Positions 62,540-64,000 of a stretch of DNA of 64,000 nt are shown here, one piece after another (the first letter of the stretch is position 1; each line of letters opens with the position of its first letter). This DNA comes from Collinsella sp. TF05-9AC (GTDB lineage Bacteria > Actinomycetota > Coriobacteriia > Coriobacteriales > Coriobacteriaceae). Both the position numbers and the translations under genes were made by a program. Below the pieces are notes generated by a model that worked only from the letters and a program-made list of their open reading frames with translations, had not been told where the DNA came from and made no database searches. The stretch covers positions 1-64,000 of the forward strand of contig NZ_QSSH01000002.1 in NCBI RefSeq assembly GCF_003438495.1, given 5' to 3'.

Positions 62540-63997
62540 ATGGACTACAAGATTACCGGCTACGAGCCCGCCCAGCTGTTCCATTTCTTTGAGGAGATCA
62601 GCGCGATCCCCCGTGGGTCTGGCAACGAGAAAGGCATCAGCGATTTCCTGGTCGCGTTTGCCAAGGAGCGCGGTCTCGATGTGTATCAGGACGAGGTCTA
62701 CAACGTCATCATTCGCAAGCCCGCATCTGCCGGCGCCGAGAATGCCCCGACCGTGATGCTGCAGGGCCACATCGACATGGTGTGCGACAAGCTGGGCTCC
62801 GTTGAGCACGACTTTACGACCGATGGTATCGACCTGGTCGTCAAGGACGGCGTCCTCACCGCTAACGGCACCACTCTGGGCGCCGACAACGGTATTGCCG
62901 TCGCTCTGATGCTCACTGTTCTCGATGATGATTCGATCGTTCACCCCGCCCTCGAGTGCGTATTCACCACCGACGAGGAGACTGGCCTGGTCGGCGCCGA
63001 GACGCTCGACAAGTCCCAGATTAGCGCCCGCACCATGATTAACCTTGACTCCGAGGAAGAGGGCGTTGCCACCGTCAGCTGCGCCGGCGGCGTCGTCGTT
63101 ACCTACACCTGCCCCATCGTGCGCGAGCACAAGACCGGTAGCACCCTCACGCTCGACATCTCCGGCCTGCTGGGCGGTCACTCCGGCAGCGATATCAACC
63201 TGGAGCGCGGCAACGGCAACCTCATCATGGCCCGCATCATCGACCGCCTGATGGTTGCCGGCGAGCCCGCCATCGTTAGCTTTAACGGCGGCACCAAGGA
63301 CAACGCCATCAACCGTGAGTGCAAGGCTGTTCTGGTCTACGCCGACCACGCTGCCGCCGAGGCCGCGGCCCAGATCGCAAAGGGCATCATCGCCGACGTT
63401 ACTGCCGAGCTCGAGGTCTTCGACCCCGGCTTTACCTGCACGGTTGAGATTGCCGACAACGCTGAGGTCGAGGCCATGGACGAGAAGTCCGCACTTGCCC
63501 TTATTCGCGCTCTGCGTCTTGCCCCCAACGGTGTGATCCGCCGCAACGTCGCCACCGACGGCTCCGTCGAGGTTTCCTCCAACATCGGCGTGGTTGCCAC
63601 CTCCGATGACGAGGTCAAGATCATGCTGTCCCCGCGCTCCTCGATCACCTCGCTGCAGAACGAGTTCAAGGACCGCCTGCAGACGCTGGCCGATGTCCTG
63701 GGATTCGACGCCAAGTTTGAGTTCGAGTATCCCGGCTGGAGCTATGCCGAGCATTCGCCGGTCCGCGACATCTTTGTCGAGAGCTATCGCGAGCTCTTTG
63801 GCTCCGAGCTGCGCATCGAGTCCATTCACGCCGGCCTTGAGTGCGGCCTGTTTGCCGAGGCCCTGCACGGCCTGGATGCCATCGCCGTGGGCCCGACGCT
63901 CTCCGATGTCCACACCCCGGACGAGAGCATGGAGCTCGCTTCTGCCGAGCGCTTCTACGAGCTGCTCATCGACGTCCTCAAGCGCCTTGCCGCGTAA
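62540..63997 (+). CDS. pepD: Aminoacyl-histidine dipeptidase (PepD-type, M20)
   Basis: 485 residues. Hydrolyses Xaa-His dipeptides such as beta-Ala-His. Metal-binding motifs: LQGHIDMVCDK, ADNGIAVALML, TTDEETGLVGAE and the SEEEGVATVSCAGG segment, all in the order of the M20C family; the SGLLGGHSGSDIN region is diagnostic. RBS AAGGAGG precedes ATG 62540. The upstream 148 bases contain no gene. The gene ends three bases before the window border, complete. Confidence 0.92.
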   Translation: MDYKITGYEPAQLFHFFEEISAIPRGSGNEKGISDFLVAFAKERGLDVYQDEVYNVIIRKPASAGAENAPTVMLQGHIDMVCDKLGSVEHDFTTDGIDLVVKDGVLTANGTTLGADNGIAVALMLTVLDDDSIVHPALECVFTTDEETGLVGAETLDKSQISARTMINLDSEEEGVATVSCAGGVVVTYTCPIVREHKTGSTLTLDISGLLGGHSGSDINLERGNGNLIMARIIDRLMVAGEPAIVSFNGGTKDNAINRECKAVLVYADHAAAEAAAQIAKGIIADVTAELEVFDPGFTCTVEIADNAEVEAMDEKSALALIRALRLAPNGVIRRNVATDGSVEVSSNIGVVATSDDEVKIMLSPRSSITSLQNEFKDRLQTLADVLGFDAKFEFEYPGWSYAEHSPVRDIFVESYRELFGSELRIESIHAGLECGLFAEALHGLDAIAVGPTLSDVHTPDESMELASAERFYELLIDVLKRLAA

Positions 63998-64000
63998 AGG

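Overview
The window is a GC-rich, densely coded stretch of chromosome from a Gram-positive actinobacterium. The gene content (sortase-built pili, ECF vitamin transport, a 2-hydroxyacyl-CoA dehydratase activase, the Asp23/AmaP envelope-stress cluster, Veg, a Lgt lipoprotein enzyme) and the codon usage fit the gut class Coriobacteriia. Collinsella is my best guess, inferred from recognition and not from a search. No phage, plasmid origin, IS transposase or CRISPR array is visible.

Layout. 0-10.6 kb: housekeeping and envelope genes (type III pantothenate kinase, a dCMP/cytidine deaminase, NfuA-like Fe-S scaffold, lgt, a large polytopic membrane protein, YebC, the AmaP/DUF2273/Asp23 operon, a YitT-like protein, a zinc-ribbon membrane protein). 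10.7-17 kb: a convergent-to-divergent amidohydrolase pair, then about 0.9 kb of non-coding DNA with a 211-bp near-palindrome, then groES-groEL. 17-28 kb is the accessory part: a sirtuin remnant trapped between hairpins, an AlbA-domain regulator with palindromic operators, a three-gene pilus locus (large pilin, backbone pilin, class C sortase), and a DUF4143-type ATPase between 30-bp direct repeats. 27.9-31.4 kb: an FMN riboswitch followed by RibU, a fused EcfA-EcfA' ATPase and EcfT. 31.4-38 kb: two small flavin-fold proteins and argCJBD. 37.5-38.2 kb: non-coding DNA with a 184-bp-period duplication ending in tRNA-Val. 38.3-50.4 kb: asnB, a MurE-type ligase, murI, rph, an XTP pyrophosphatase, dtd, veg, ispE, tRNA-Pro, tatA, greA and a lysS with an extra C-terminal tRNA-binding domain. 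50.7-64 kb: a ThrE-type exporter, a DUF2798 protein, a giant dehydratase activase with a TetR regulator, clpC, a RelB-like/PIN toxin-antitoxin pair and a pepD-type dipeptidase.

Most notable points. (1) The large pilin gene carries a run of ten G directly after its signal-peptide region. In this sequence the run puts the 997-codon body out of frame, so the gene reads as OFF; losing one G or gaining two restores it. This looks like slipped-strand phase variation of the pilus. (2) Several short hairpin elements sit at, or within a few bases of, stop codons. They fall into families with unrelated stems, and three of these families share a GGG-A/T-CAGG-like loop. (3) The window also holds a sirtuin gene fragment cut at both ends exactly where hairpins begin, a noncanonical RelB-like/PIN toxin-antitoxin pair with a perfect 14-bp-arm operator, and a TetR-type operator in front of the dehydratase activase.

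Functionally, most genes are core metabolism and translation. The accessory genes concern surface display (pilus), envelope stress, vitamin uptake and local regulation.
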